From a virus: a stretch of DNA of 38,355 nucleotides. The notes beneath the pieces were generated by a model, which saw only the letters and a program-made list of their open reading frames with translations, did no database searches and was not told where the DNA came from. How positions within the stretch are numbered: position 1 is the stretch's first letter; each line of letters begins with the position of its first letter. The stretch covers positions 1 to 38,355 of the IMG/VR virus record IMGVR_UViG_3300040801_000659, one strand, 5' to 3'. Positions 22,071 to 30,149 of this stretch are shown in pieces. The translations under genes were made by a program, and so were the position numbers.

Positions 22071-22450
22071 GACGTTGCAGGATTACCGCTTAATTGGATT
22101 GTGTAAGAACCTGTTGAAAGCGCATCAGATAAACCGCCCGTCACGCTTAACGATGTAATCACCCCGTCACAATCAATGAACTCCGTGGAATTACGCTCAA
22201 CGGTTACCGCGAAACTTGTTCCTGCGTTCATCTCTGTAAACAGTGTAGAGAAATTTGCCCCGTCAGAGGCAAGTAGAAAACTACCCGAAGCCGTACCAGA
22301 AACCTTACCAGGTATAAACGTGGCATTCAGCCCGCTGCTCTGTGATGTGGTTTCTAACGCCTCGGCAGATAAATCAATTGATACGTCAGTGGATTCCGCA
22401 ATGATCGTATCATCAATTTTCAATACTAAAAGATCTGCTCTTAATGCCAT
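22067..22450 (-). CDS. Major tail tube protein paralogue 2
   Basis: 127 aa, MALRADLLVLKIDDTIIAES..., with GTASGSFLLASDGANFSTLF and GSYTIQLSGNP. Closely related to the neighbour at 22462-22860, sharing MALRAD, AESTDVS, SEALETTSQ-type and FIDCDGVITSL blocks. Both resemble TP901-1-type tail tube proteins. One copy may be the tube and the other a decoration, terminator or minority tube subunit. Confidence 0.8.
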   Translation of the reverse strand: MALRADLLVLKIDDTIIAESTDVSIDLSAEALETTSQSSGLNATFIPGKVSGTASGSFLLASDGANFSTLFTEMNAGTSFAVTVERNSTEFIDCDGVITSLSVTGGLSDALSTGSYTIQLSGNPATS

Positions 22451-22461
22451 TTTTTTCTTAT

Positions 22462-22860
22462 TTAAGCAAGGTTATCACTCAGTTGAATTGTATAACTGCC
22501 CGTTGCAAGTGCATCGCTCAATCCCCCGGTGAGGCCAAGTGATGTAATCACACCGTCACAGTCAATAAATTTGGTTCCGTCTCTCAATATCTCAACCTCA
22601 ACAACCACCCCCGCATTCATGTGTGCAAAGAGGTTTGTAAACTGCTCGCCCGTGGCCGCCAACAGATAGCTTCCGCTCGCCGTACCTGTTACCTTCCCGC
22701 CGATGTATGCAGCGTTCAGTGCGCTTGTTTGAGATGATGTTTCAAGTGCTTCGGAAGATATATCAAGGCTGACATCCGTAGACTCAGCGATGATCTCATT
22801 CACACTCCCGGAAGAATGCTGCTGTACTTTAATTACGATTTTGTCAGCTCTTAATGCCAT
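22462..22860 (-). CDS. Major tail tube protein paralogue 1
   Basis: 132 aa, MALRADKIVIKVQQHSSGSV... It carries a five-residue insertion near the N-terminus relative to the other copy and otherwise aligns along the whole length, including GTASGSYLLAATGEQF and FIDCDGVITSL. Located directly after the DUF3168 tail-completion gene, the usual site of the tube gene. Tandem duplication with clear divergence. Confidence 0.8.
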   Translation of the reverse strand: MALRADKIVIKVQQHSSGSVNEIIAESTDVSLDISSEALETSSQTSALNAAYIGGKVTGTASGSYLLAATGEQFTNLFAHMNAGVVVEVEILRDGTKFIDCDGVITSLGLTGGLSDALATGSYTIQLSDNLA

Positions 22861-22861
22861 T

Positions 22862-23218
22862 TTATGTAAATTTTAATTTATACTCTTGTGTTATATTTAC
22901 TTTGTCTAACTGGGGGATATAATCTTCCGACTCTGCCGCCCAATTACATATTATTAATGTCTCACTGTCATACGTACCGCTCGCACCCTCTAAACCTGTA
23001 AATATGGCAGTGGCCAACGTTACCGCCTCGTCAAAGGTGTTAGCGTATATCTCAAGGGTTAATTCTACCTCTGAATAGTAGCCGTCCTGTGTCCGCGTCG
23101 GTTCTTGCCTCATGCTGTAAACAATATAAGGGTCGGTGGTTTCTTGCGGTGCATACAAAGGGTAAACATCCGCTTCAACGTCGTTTAGTAAATCATATAT
23201 CGCGGCCCTTATGCTCAT
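22862..23218 (-). CDS. Tail completion/terminator protein, DUF3168
   Basis: 118 aa, MSIRAAIYDLLNDVEADVYP, then TTDPYIVYSMRQEPTRTQDG and a strand-rich end with FDEAVTLATAIFTGLEG. This is the DUF3168 (HK97 gp11 / lambda gpU-like) arrangement: it caps the tail tube and joins head and tail. ATGA overlap with the gp10-like gene upstream supports the position. Confidence 0.85.
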   Translation of the reverse strand: MSIRAAIYDLLNDVEADVYPLYAPQETTDPYIVYSMRQEPTRTQDGYYSEVELTLEIYANTFDEAVTLATAIFTGLEGASGTYDSETLIICNWAAESEDYIPQLDKVNITQEYKLKFT

Positions 23219-23715
23219 GCTAACCTACTCTTATTAAATTTCTTCCACTCCCTTTCGATAATGGTTTTGACGGACTTTATAAAGTGTTTTTCAGCCCTCG
23301 GTAAATCTCTTTTCATAGAGGCTAACATTCTCCCCGTCCCTACCTTTGCCATCACGCCCCTGTTGTATCCCTTTGCCGTTTTTCTGTTTACCCCCTTGTT
23401 AAATTCAACTATCTGCGCTAACCATCCGCTATGTGTGCCGCTCTGCTTTTGCTTCTCTGTCTGAAACCTGTACGGCTTCATGCGTGGCCCGACAAACGCA
23501 GCGGCAACCCTCGTGCTTCTCCCCGTCTTCACCCCTATTGACTTTTGAATCTGTTGGTAGGGGTGTGCCTTTTTTAACCCAGGCTTGAATACCTTTGTGC
23601 CTATGTCGCGGGTTATCTTCTTCAGCGTCTTATGTTGTGTCTTATACTCAAGGTTTGAAAGCACTTTTAGCAGCTCCTCCGCGCCCATGAGTTGTATATT
23701 CACATCATTCGTCAT
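23215..23715 (-). CDS. HK97 gp10-like head-tail joining/tail protein
   Basis: 166 aa. MTNDVNIQLMGAEELLKVLS, then a basic stretch (IGTKVFKPGLKKAHPYQQIQ; RSTRVAAAFVGPRMKPYRFQ) typical of the HK97 gp10 family. Position between the head-closure protein and DUF3168 is the expected one. It takes part in tail completion or head-tail connection. Confidence 0.85.
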   Translation of the reverse strand: MTNDVNIQLMGAEELLKVLSNLEYKTQHKTLKKITRDIGTKVFKPGLKKAHPYQQIQKSIGVKTGRSTRVAAAFVGPRMKPYRFQTEKQKQSGTHSGWLAQIVEFNKGVNRKTAKGYNRGVMAKVGTGRMLASMKRDLPRAEKHFIKSVKTIIEREWKKFNKSRLA

Positions 23716-24019
23716 CGTTACGCACCGCTATTAATTCAGTCTTCAACCTGTTTTTGTGTGAAACGCTTGTTATGTAATATTTCCCACCGTCGTAACTTAT
23801 CCGCATCTTCGGGGTGACGTTCTGCCCGCTCGTATAATAAACAATGAACTTTTTAATGTCATAATAAACTGTCATCTCAGACACGAAGTTCTCGTTACCG
23901 CTCAACTGCTCCACATCCGCAAACACCGTTTCAAGGGTACTCCATGTATCAACTACCGCACCCGTTGAACTCCGCGACTCCGTTACCTGCTCAATTACTA
24001 TTTGGTAATTCATTGCCAT
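23705..24019 (-). CDS. Head closure / head-tail adaptor protein
   Basis: 104 aa, beta-rich: MAMNYQIVIEQVTESRSSTG, VDTWSTLETVFADVEQLSG, MRISYDGGKYYITSVSHKNR. These are the strands of phage head-tail joining proteins (SPP1 gp16 type). It overlaps both neighbours by about 10 bp. It closes the portal channel after DNA packaging. Confidence 0.85.
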   Translation of the reverse strand: MAMNYQIVIEQVTESRSSTGAVVDTWSTLETVFADVEQLSGNENFVSEMTVYYDIKKFIVYYTSGQNVTPKMRISYDGGKYYITSVSHKNRLKTELIAVRNDDE

Positions 24020-24555
24020 GCGCGGTGGTCTCTCACAATTCTGTCTACGAAACTTAACCTTTCACTTACCGGGTCATCTGGGTGTACGTACATCCTCCAT
24101 ACAAGCATCTTAATAGCCAGAAGTATATCGTTCGGGACGGTATCGTACCCCGCTAAAAATGTTATACTCATAGCGTCGTCCCGTTCATAGGTAGTAGGTG
24201 GGTCGTCGAATATCAACGAACCCGGCCTACCATCTATAAAACTTATATAGTCATCCTGCGAGTTAGTTAAACTCTGCACCGCGTTATCCGCGTCGTAGTA
24301 CGTAATAGAGCTAAACCCCAATATAGGGTACTTGAATATCTCTACTCGCTCAACTACTTCAGAGTCGTCCAGGGTCAGTTTCCACGTCTGCGGCATTATA
24401 CACTTATTAGTACGCTGCTCAAACAACTGAACTGCCGCCTCAATGTAACCCTCAATCAACCCATCCAGGTCGGGAGAAGTCTCCCGCAAATGGGTCTTCA
24501 TGTCGGCCACGCTAACGGGCAGTGAACTCGCTGGTGTAACTATCTTATACTTCAT
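24010..24555 (-). CDS. Head-tail connector, gp6/gp15-like
   Basis: 181 aa. The N-terminal part (VADMKTHLRETSPDLDGLIE, YIEAAVQLFEQRTNKCIMPQ) is the helical core of the HK97 gp6 / SPP1 gp15 DNA-packaging adaptor, and AIKMLVWRMYVHPDDP is its final helix. It forms the ring below the portal. Start chosen at ATG 24555, overlapping the small gene upstream by 11 bp. Confidence 0.85.
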   Translation of the reverse strand: MKYKIVTPASSLPVSVADMKTHLRETSPDLDGLIEGYIEAAVQLFEQRTNKCIMPQTWKLTLDDSEVVERVEIFKYPILGFSSITYYDADNAVQSLTNSQDDYISFIDGRPGSLIFDDPPTTYERDDAMSITFLAGYDTVPNDILLAIKMLVWRMYVHPDDPVSERLSFVDRIVRDHRAWQ

Positions 24556-24763
24556 CTTTCTTCTTGCGTCTTACGGGACGTTTTACAACATCCTCAACTA
24601 CCGCAGTTTTTACTTCCGGTTCTTTTACTTTCTTTTCGGGCGCGACCGGAACGGCTCTGCCAGCTTCTATAAGAAACTTGGCCTGGTCAGCGGGCAGGTC
24701 ATACGTACCCGCCCGATAACCAAAACCTAAGTCTAAACACCCTCTGAGAATCTTAACTACCAT
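24545..24763 (-). CDS. Small head-module protein
   Basis: 72 aa: a compact beta-rich half (MVVKILRGCLDLGFGYRAG, TYDLPADQAKFLIEAGRAVP) and a charged Lys/Glu/Val-rich tail (PEKKVKEPEVKTAVVEDVVK, then RRKKKDEV). Small proteins of this shape are usual between capsid and connector genes; their role is not established. Five bases separate it from the capsid gene. Confidence 0.65.
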   Translation of the reverse strand: MVVKILRGCLDLGFGYRAGTYDLPADQAKFLIEAGRAVPVAPEKKVKEPEVKTAVVEDVVKRPVRRKKKDEV

Positions 24764-24768
24764 AAATA

Positions 24769-26568
24769 TTAGTTTTCAAGTCCGGCAATAGCTGCAAACG
24801 CTTTCGGCTGCTTAACAGCAACGTCATAGTATCCTGCAACAACTACGCGAACAGTTCCGTAAGTGTCAAGTGAGTAAGGGTTAACAATAAGGTCAACAGC
24901 TCCGAACTGGCCGATAAGCAACTGACTCCAGTCACCGAATATCAAAGCAGAGCAGTTGTTATTTGTACCCCTGGTGATGCCGTTAGAAATGGTATTGGTG
25001 ATATAAGCATCATAACCATTAATCATACCTTTTGTCAGTGGTGTGAACATCTCCCAAATGTAGCCGCCCTGGTAGGTTGACTTCAGCGTGGTCTTCATCT
25101 TACCAGCAGCAGTTGCGTTGGTAATATAAGCCATCTTAGCCGCCATACCATTATCGGTTGCCACCATGCTCTCAAGCTGAACAACGTTTGCCCAGCTAAG
25201 AATAGTACCATTTGAGCCGTGGTCACCGTCGTTAACACCGCTGGCGTTCAGAATACCTGTGGGCTGGTTTGAACTTCCACTACCGGAGTAAACAGCAGTC
25301 TCAAGAGCGTTAGCGATACTGTAAAACAGTGTGTCGCGAACCTCTGCCTCAACGTCAATACTTGACTGACGGAGCAACTGGTGTGTGAACTCGGTGTGAG
25401 TTGTCAACCTTTTGGGGGTCAGAGTGACCTGCTCATAGGTAGGATCTGACTGGGTTGAAACCCCGCCTTCACTTCTCCAAGTGGCTGCGCTGTCAGTAGC
25501 CCTGCGTGGCATTGTAACATCACCCTGAAGTCCGGTTAGTAACTTAGCACCTGCGTTAACAGAAGCCATGTTGTTTCTCAGCGTCGGGATAAGTCCCTGC
25601 ATTTCGGTTGCTACGGTGTATCCACCAGATGCGTCAACGCTCGCCTTCAGGTCAGCCCTTGAGTGAATAATTGAAGGTATTCCCAAGCCCTGAAGCTCCA
25701 TCTTACCTTGTTTCATCTCCCTTTGCGCCTCCTGGTGCATCTCAAGTTCGATGCCATCCAGGTTTCTGCGTGGGTCAGCAAAAGTCAAAATAGCTTTTGC
25801 AATAGAGTATTTACTGAGGTCTTTTTTGTCCTTCTCAGACAGATCCCCAGCACCAGGACCCGGTATATTCAAGTCCCTCAGTTGTTCAACAGTCTCACCC
25901 AGCTTCTCAATACTCCTATCAAGTGCCTCGGTGTTTACTTTTACTTCGACCTCCTGTTTAAGGCCGTCTCTTTTTTCGTCTTCCATTGTGTTATTGGATT
26001 TTTGATTATTAATATCGACCTCAGAACTAAGGTCTGATTTACTGTATTTGGGTGCTTCGGTAGCTGTAACTGCCTCAAACCCCCTGTACATTAACGCCTC
26101 CGGGTTACTCGGTACGGTTACAAGTGAAATTTCTAACAACTCCACCTCATCAAAGTAGTAGGTGTTGGGGTCTTCTTTATCCTCCTCGTCGCCCCAGTGT
26201 CCGCTAATTTCTCTAAACCCAACTGATACCGCGTTCAATGTGCCGTTCTTCGCTTTCTTATACAGGGTGTCAGCCAGGGGGTTAATATCCGCTGGCTCAA
26301 AGTCTACCGTGCCAACCAACTTGCCGTCCTTCACCCACGCTTTCGCTGGCCCTATAATATTATCGGGGTCGGGGTCACCGTATGCCCGATGCTGCCAGCT
26401 TGCAATGCCATTTTTATTAAAGTTCTCCAACCGCCACCCGTCAGGGTTTATAATTGTGCCGTGACGGTCACGCGCCCCGGTGGAGAATATAAACATGAGT
26501 TTACGGTCTTCCGTCTCGGTTGCCCGCACCTCACCAAATTGTCTTTCAATTTTCTGTTGTACTTCCAT
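24769..26568 (-). CDS. Fused prohead protease and HK97-fold major capsid protein
   Basis: 599 aa from ATG 26568. Residues 1-165 are an S78 (HK97 gp4) prohead protease with likely catalytic H60 (SWQHRAYGD), S115 (LNAVSVGF) and E147 (ELLEISLVTVPSNP). A linker (INNQKSNNTMEDEKRDG) and a coiled, scaffold-like delta region (~200-245) follow, then the HK97-fold capsid domain (ASGGYTVATEMQGLIPTLRN, LTPKRLTTHTEFTHQLLRQS). ATG 25986 (residue 195) has an A-rich upstream region typical of starts in this genome and could make a separate capsid protein. The start overlaps the portal gene by 23 bp. Confidence 0.9.
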   Translation of the reverse strand: MEVQQKIERQFGEVRATETEDRKLMFIFSTGARDRHGTIINPDGWRLENFNKNGIASWQHRAYGDPDPDNIIGPAKAWVKDGKLVGTVDFEPADINPLADTLYKKAKNGTLNAVSVGFREISGHWGDEEDKEDPNTYYFDEVELLEISLVTVPSNPEALMYRGFEAVTATEAPKYSKSDLSSEVDINNQKSNNTMEDEKRDGLKQEVEVKVNTEALDRSIEKLGETVEQLRDLNIPGPGAGDLSEKDKKDLSKYSIAKAILTFADPRRNLDGIELEMHQEAQREMKQGKMELQGLGIPSIIHSRADLKASVDASGGYTVATEMQGLIPTLRNNMASVNAGAKLLTGLQGDVTMPRRATDSAATWRSEGGVSTQSDPTYEQVTLTPKRLTTHTEFTHQLLRQSSIDVEAEVRDTLFYSIANALETAVYSGSGSSNQPTGILNASGVNDGDHGSNGTILSWANVVQLESMVATDNGMAAKMAYITNATAAGKMKTTLKSTYQGGYIWEMFTPLTKGMINGYDAYITNTISNGITRGTNNNCSALIFGDWSQLLIGQFGAVDLIVNPYSLDTYGTVRVVVAGYYDVAVKQPKAFAAIAGLEN

Positions 26569-27733
26569 TGCTTGTAGTATTTGGGTTCTCGTACACATCC
26601 CCACCGTCGCGGGGGTTCATATTTTCAAGTGCGCGTACCTCGTTAGGTGACATCCACCTGTTCTGAATGGCCTGGGAGTAATACCCCGTTCTTGTCGCGG
26701 TATCACCCCTCAGTATGCCATCCAAATTGAAGCGCACATATTTACTAAGGTTATTGGGAAAGAGTTTAACCTCTAACTCCCTTTCGTATCTCTTTACCAT
26801 AGGCCGCAACCCGTACTTTACAAACTGTATGTCGCTATGCTCTACATTGCTGAAGGTTGAACGTGACAGCTCACCCAGCAAATGCGGTGGTATATGGTAA
26901 ATGCGTGAAATATCCTGTATCTGAAACTGACGGGTAGAAATTAACTGAGCGTCTTCATGCGAGATGCTCAACTCTTTGTACTTCATCCCGTATTCAAGTA
27001 GCGGTGTGCCGTGGTCTTTGTTCTTGTCCCACGACTTTTTGAAAGCGTCGAAACTTTCGTCGTCCAGGTTGCCATCCATTTCAATGACTCCCTTAGAGTG
27101 TCCCTTGTTGTTAAAGAATGAAGCTGCAAACTCCTCCGCTGCGAGTCCCAACCCTATCGCCTCGGCTGCCTCACGTATCGGGGACTTGCCCTTTATGCCG
27201 TCCGTGGAGAACCCTTTGAAGTGGAGAATGTCTTTAGGTAGGTACTCTGGTTTTAACCCCTTCTTTTCGAAGTCGGTAATTTTGTAAATGAGGCCCTTTG
27301 AATTTACTAACGGTTCAACCGCTGAAGGGTGAACGGGAGAAAGCGCGACGGGGTTACTACCGCGCCACGTTATTACTGCATACGCATTGCCCCACAAGTC
27401 AAGGTGGTTGTTTAACAACTCCCAGAAGTTGTAAGCGTTCATCCAGGGGTTGGGCTGTCGGGCAAGTAAAAGGGTTACGGGGTCTTCAGGTAGCTCGTTT
27501 CGTCCTTCGGGAATCTTCTCGAATGTCATCACTGGCATTGAAGCGAGAAGTATAGAACGCAAGTCAACAGCAGCACGCAACCCCGCAAACTTAGTAGCGG
27601 TTTCTTCGTTTACGCTCTGCCCTGAACTTGTGCTACCTCCTAATACGTCGATAAGCCACTGCTTCGGGGTTTTTAAATCCGTCGTGCTGGTGGCTCTTTT
27701 TTTAGAAAATAAAAAGCGTGGTCTTCTGGCCAT
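26546..27733 (-). CDS. Portal protein, HK97 family
   Basis: 395 aa. Typical portal blocks are present: KFAGLRAAVDLRSILLASMP, NPWMNAYNFWELLNNHLDLW, GNAYAVITW, and ISRIYHIPPHLLGELSRSTF. It forms the dodecameric DNA channel at the capsid vertex. The gene heads the structural operon, 17 bp after the -7 box of its promoter, which leaves a leader of only about 10 nt. Confidence 0.95.
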   Translation of the reverse strand: MARRPRFLFSKKRATSTTDLKTPKQWLIDVLGGSTSSGQSVNEETATKFAGLRAAVDLRSILLASMPVMTFEKIPEGRNELPEDPVTLLLARQPNPWMNAYNFWELLNNHLDLWGNAYAVITWRGSNPVALSPVHPSAVEPLVNSKGLIYKITDFEKKGLKPEYLPKDILHFKGFSTDGIKGKSPIREAAEAIGLGLAAEEFAASFFNNKGHSKGVIEMDGNLDDESFDAFKKSWDKNKDHGTPLLEYGMKYKELSISHEDAQLISTRQFQIQDISRIYHIPPHLLGELSRSTFSNVEHSDIQFVKYGLRPMVKRYERELEVKLFPNNLSKYVRFNLDGILRGDTATRTGYYSQAIQNRWMSPNEVRALENMNPRDGGDVYENPNTTSNGSTTEN

Positions 27734-27749
27734 GAAACTAACTTTGTGC

Positions 27750-27780
27750 CAAAAGTACTACGCTTGTGTTTTTAAGTCAA
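27750..27780 (-). promoter_or_regulatory. Promoter of the head-tail operon
   Basis: On the minus strand TTGACT starts at 27780 and TACTTTTG ends at 27750, with 20 nt between TTG and TA. Expected +1 is near 27744, about 10 nt before ATG 27733, so the transcript is nearly leaderless. Probably the main late promoter. Confidence 0.8.
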
Positions 27781-27788
27781 TTAGTTTT

Positions 27789-27826
27789 CTTTAGCCCTGA
27801 CTAAAATAAACTAAATCCTGGCTAAG
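27789..27826. promoter_or_regulatory. Inverted repeat upstream of the late promoter
   Basis: CTTTAGCC (27789-27796) and GGCTAAG (27820-27826) can pair around a 23-bp centre. Imperfect direct repeats TTAG(C/T)CAGG lie within. No T-tract follows, so it is more likely an activator or repressor site than a terminator. The gap 27734-27842 holds nothing else that I can see. Confidence 0.45.
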
Positions 27827-27842
27827 TAAACTTAAACCTATG

Positions 27843-28427
27843 TTAAATGGAGTGTATTTTATGGTTGGTTTTTTCTGAAATGTAATAAAGTACCTCGTTT
27901 ATATAAGAACGATTAATACAAAACCATTCTCCCTCTAAACGCTTCACATATTCAAATTCATCTAATATTTCGTGTATCCTCTTTTCTAAACCCTGAATAC
28001 TGCGAACTGAGTCATCCGCTTTAATATATCTGTAAATTTTTAGTTCAAATGGGCAATATACCCGCAACGACTTAAGTCTTTTCTCTATTGAATCCTCAAC
28101 ACTCCAATAATTACCCCTAACTAAACCCACCTTTAATATGTAATCTTCTGTGTATGGGTCATCCATTTGAATAAAATATATACCTCCTGCCCCTCTCTTA
28201 CTATATACCTCCTTGAGCTTACGCAACAAATCATCGCTTATCTCTGACATTAAATAATCACCCTTTCGTATCCTTCTAAGTACGTCTAACTTGTCGTGTG
28301 GTTCTAAATCCTGGGTTGATGCAATGATACTGCCATTCTCAACGAATACGGATATTTCATTTTCTTCAGACTCGCCCTTAAACAATAAATTGTACTTGCC
28401 TGTGGGTATTTCTTTAAATTCTGTCAT
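27843..28427 (-). CDS. GIY-YIG family nuclease-like protein with N-terminal domain shared with its neighbour
   Basis: 194 aa. The C-terminal ~115 residues (GGIYFIQMDDPYTEDYILKV, then GLVRGNYWSVEDSIEKRLKS, EKRIHEILDEF and GEWFCINRSYI) fit T5orf172/MUG113 GIY-YIG domains. The N-terminal ~60 residues (SIIASTQDLEPHDKLDVLRR) align with the whole 64-aa product of 28500-28694 (SIIESSHELTRYDEIGVLSK). The gene begins right after an intrinsic terminator, so its expression needs read-through or an unseen promoter. It may be a homing endonuclease or an antiphage/regulatory nuclease. Confidence 0.75.
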   Translation of the reverse strand: MTEFKEIPTGKYNLLFKGESEENEISVFVENGSIIASTQDLEPHDKLDVLRRIRKGDYLMSEISDDLLRKLKEVYSKRGAGGIYFIQMDDPYTEDYILKVGLVRGNYWSVEDSIEKRLKSLRVYCPFELKIYRYIKADDSVRSIQGLEKRIHEILDEFEYVKRLEGEWFCINRSYINEVLYYISEKTNHKIHSI

Positions 28428-28440
28428 TGTACTAACCTTT

Positions 28441-28465
28441 AAAAACCCCCTCCGTTAAGAGGGGG
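28441..28465 (-). terminator. Intrinsic terminator between the small paralogue and the GIY-YIG gene
   Basis: On the minus strand GAGGGGG and CCCCCTC (28459-28465 with 28446-28452 in plus coordinates) form a 7-bp GC stem with loop TTAACG, followed by TTTTTAAAGG. It lies 14-38 bp before the GIY-YIG start codon. Confidence 0.85.
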
Positions 28466-28499
28466 CTACTAACTAAACCAAACCTATGAAAAGAAACTA

Positions 28500-28694
28500 C
28501 TAAACTAAATCTCCATCTTTAATTTTGGATAACACTCCAATTTCATCGTATCTTGTTAATTCGTGTGAGGATTCGATTATGGATTCATTTTTTAATTTAA
28601 CCACTACCATCTCCTTTCCTTCTTCAAAATCCAAATCGTTATTAAAATTTATCATAACCTTGTAGGTTCCGTCGGCTGTCTTTGTTGCGTTCAT
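28500..28694 (-). CDS. Small protein, paralogue of the GIY-YIG N-terminal domain
   Basis: 64 aa from ATG 28694: MNATKTADGTYKVMINFNND, then VVVKLKNESIIESSHELTRY and VLSKIKDGDLV. It aligns end to end with the N-terminus of the GIY-YIG protein. ATG 28694 is preferred over 28742 because the latter lies in the promoter. It has its own strong promoter and a terminator just after it, so it can be expressed alone. It might regulate, inhibit or target the nuclease, but no function is known. Confidence 0.7.
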   Translation of the reverse strand: MNATKTADGTYKVMINFNNDLDFEEGKEMVVVKLKNESIIESSHELTRYDEIGVLSKIKDGDLV

Positions 28695-28721
28695 CTCGTT
28701 TTGTTTTATTGTTTGTTTATG

Positions 28722-28752
28722 TAAATATACAACAAACAACAATACGTGTCAA
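28722..28752 (-). promoter_or_regulatory. Promoter, TTG-N20-TATATTTA type
   Basis: On the minus strand TTGACACGTATTGTT starts at 28752 and TATATTTA ends at 28722. It has the same spacing as promoter 6615-6645 and nearly the same upstream half. The leader to ATG 28694 is about 20 nt. Confidence 0.8.
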
Positions 28753-28770
28753 GTATTTTAGCAATTATTT

Positions 28771-29493
28771 TCACTTTTTTACCAATTTTTTTATCCTATC
28801 TGTCATCTCCGGGGTGCAAGCGTTGTCGTCTATTATTAAAAACTTGCGCGAAAACTCCCTATCCAGGTCGATATTCGGCCCCATTACGTCTACATGACTC
28901 CTTATCCCGTCGTTTTTACTCAAATTAACCACCTTTTCAGCGAATATTGCGGGGTAAAGTGAAGTAAAAAGTAAGTTACTTTTGTGTAAATCGTACTCTT
29001 TTATGAGCCATTTCACCCGCTCAGACACCAAATAACGCGGCATATGCGTCTCATAATCGTATAATTTATCCGTAATTTGCGCCACTTTCTTGTAAGTATT
29101 GCGCCATAAACGGGTATAAAGCATCCCCCCCTTGCGCACATACGTGCTTAAATCCTCTATTTCACATAAAACATACGTCTTTTTTAACTCAGAGAGTCGA
29201 ATCTTACGTAAAAAGTAAATATCATCGTACATCCACACGAATTTATCGAAATGCTCCGTCGCTATCTCAAGTTTGCGCATTATGTCTGCATGACGGTAGT
29301 CCACCAGGTCGTTAACTTGTACCTGCTTCGCGGGTATGTGTTCAACGTCCAGTTTCGGGTCGTCACCTATAACAACAACCTCCGCACCGGGGTAAAACTT
29401 ACGAACCGTCTGAATAGACCAGTCAAGTTCATAGAATTGTCCTGACTTAGCCCACCAGGACGGCCCGTAAATGTAAGGGTAAACGAATGTCAT
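28771..29493 (-). CDS. Glycosyltransferase-like / stealth-type sugar-phosphate transferase
   Basis: 240 aa. TFVYPYIYGPSWWAKSG at the start, GAEVVVIGDDPKLDVEHIP, and FDKFVWMYDDIYFLRKI resemble the acidic donor-site motif of GT-A and stealth capsule proteins. C-terminal IRSHVDVMGPNIDLD is of unknown role. It is the last gene of a four-gene glycosyltransferase group and overlaps its neighbour as ATGA. Substrate unknown: phage protein, host surface glycan or nucleotide sugar are all possible. Confidence 0.65.
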   Translation of the reverse strand: MTFVYPYIYGPSWWAKSGQFYELDWSIQTVRKFYPGAEVVVIGDDPKLDVEHIPAKQVQVNDLVDYRHADIMRKLEIATEHFDKFVWMYDDIYFLRKIRLSELKKTYVLCEIEDLSTYVRKGGMLYTRLWRNTYKKVAQITDKLYDYETHMPRYLVSERVKWLIKEYDLHKSNLLFTSLYPAIFAEKVVNLSKNDGIRSHVDVMGPNIDLDREFSRKFLIIDDNACTPEMTDRIKKLVKK

Positions 29494-30149
29494 TCTGAAA
29501 TCGGCTTACCGACAAGCTTATTTGCCATGTTGTCGTCGTGAATAACCATATACGCCAGAACATCACGCAGCTTCACACCCGTTATATTTCTGTTACCCTC
29601 CTCAAATGGGTAACCACCCTGTAACTTGTTATGCGGACGGCAGTAAACAGACTTAACCCTGTTCGACGGTTCGACCAATGATATAAAAGGACTGGTACAG
29701 GTGTCCCGTGCGGAGGTGTATTTCTGTCCGTCGCGTATGTCTAACTGATAATAGTCTATGTCAATAGCCATTATCTGAGGACTGAAATTGTCCTGAATAG
29801 TCTTAACAAACCCCGGCTTGTACAGGTCGTCGTTGTCAATGCGTGAGGTAATAACCCATTCTGCGTCTTTAACCGGGTATTCGTCGAAATAGTCCCGAAT
29901 GTCCCCAAAGTAAACGTGCATCCTGTCATCAGTTAACAGCTTCTCTACAAAAGTTGAGGGAGTACGCCCATCTAACGCAATAACCCACTCAAAGTCCCCG
30001 TCCTGAGAAAGAACGCTCTCACGGGTGGCCTTAAACAGTTCATACCTGTCCTTCATCCACTCCTTCGCGTCTTCGCGTTCGTAAATACCGTTGTTATACC
30101 TCGTCAGTATAACGTGCTTGAATTTTTTTAATTTGCTCATCTCTTTCAT
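29490..30149 (-). CDS. Putative rhamnosyltransferase-like glycosyltransferase
   Basis: 219 aa. KHVILTRYNNG at the start and DAEWVITSRIDNDDLYKPGF in the middle match the pattern of the putative rhamnosyl transferase family (PF11316), in which the D-N-D-D is a likely metal/donor site. It overlaps the GT2 gene upstream by 56 bp; a later ATG (30140) still leaves a 47-bp overlap, so both frames really appear to be coding there. Confidence 0.7.
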   Translation of the reverse strand: MKEMSKLKKFKHVILTRYNNGIYEREDAKEWMKDRYELFKATRESVLSQDGDFEWVIALDGRTPSTFVEKLLTDDRMHVYFGDIRDYFDEYPVKDAEWVITSRIDNDDLYKPGFVKTIQDNFSPQIMAIDIDYYQLDIRDGQKYTSARDTCTSPFISLVEPSNRVKSVYCRPHNKLQGGYPFEEGNRNITGVKLRDVLAYMVIHDDNMANKLVGKPISE

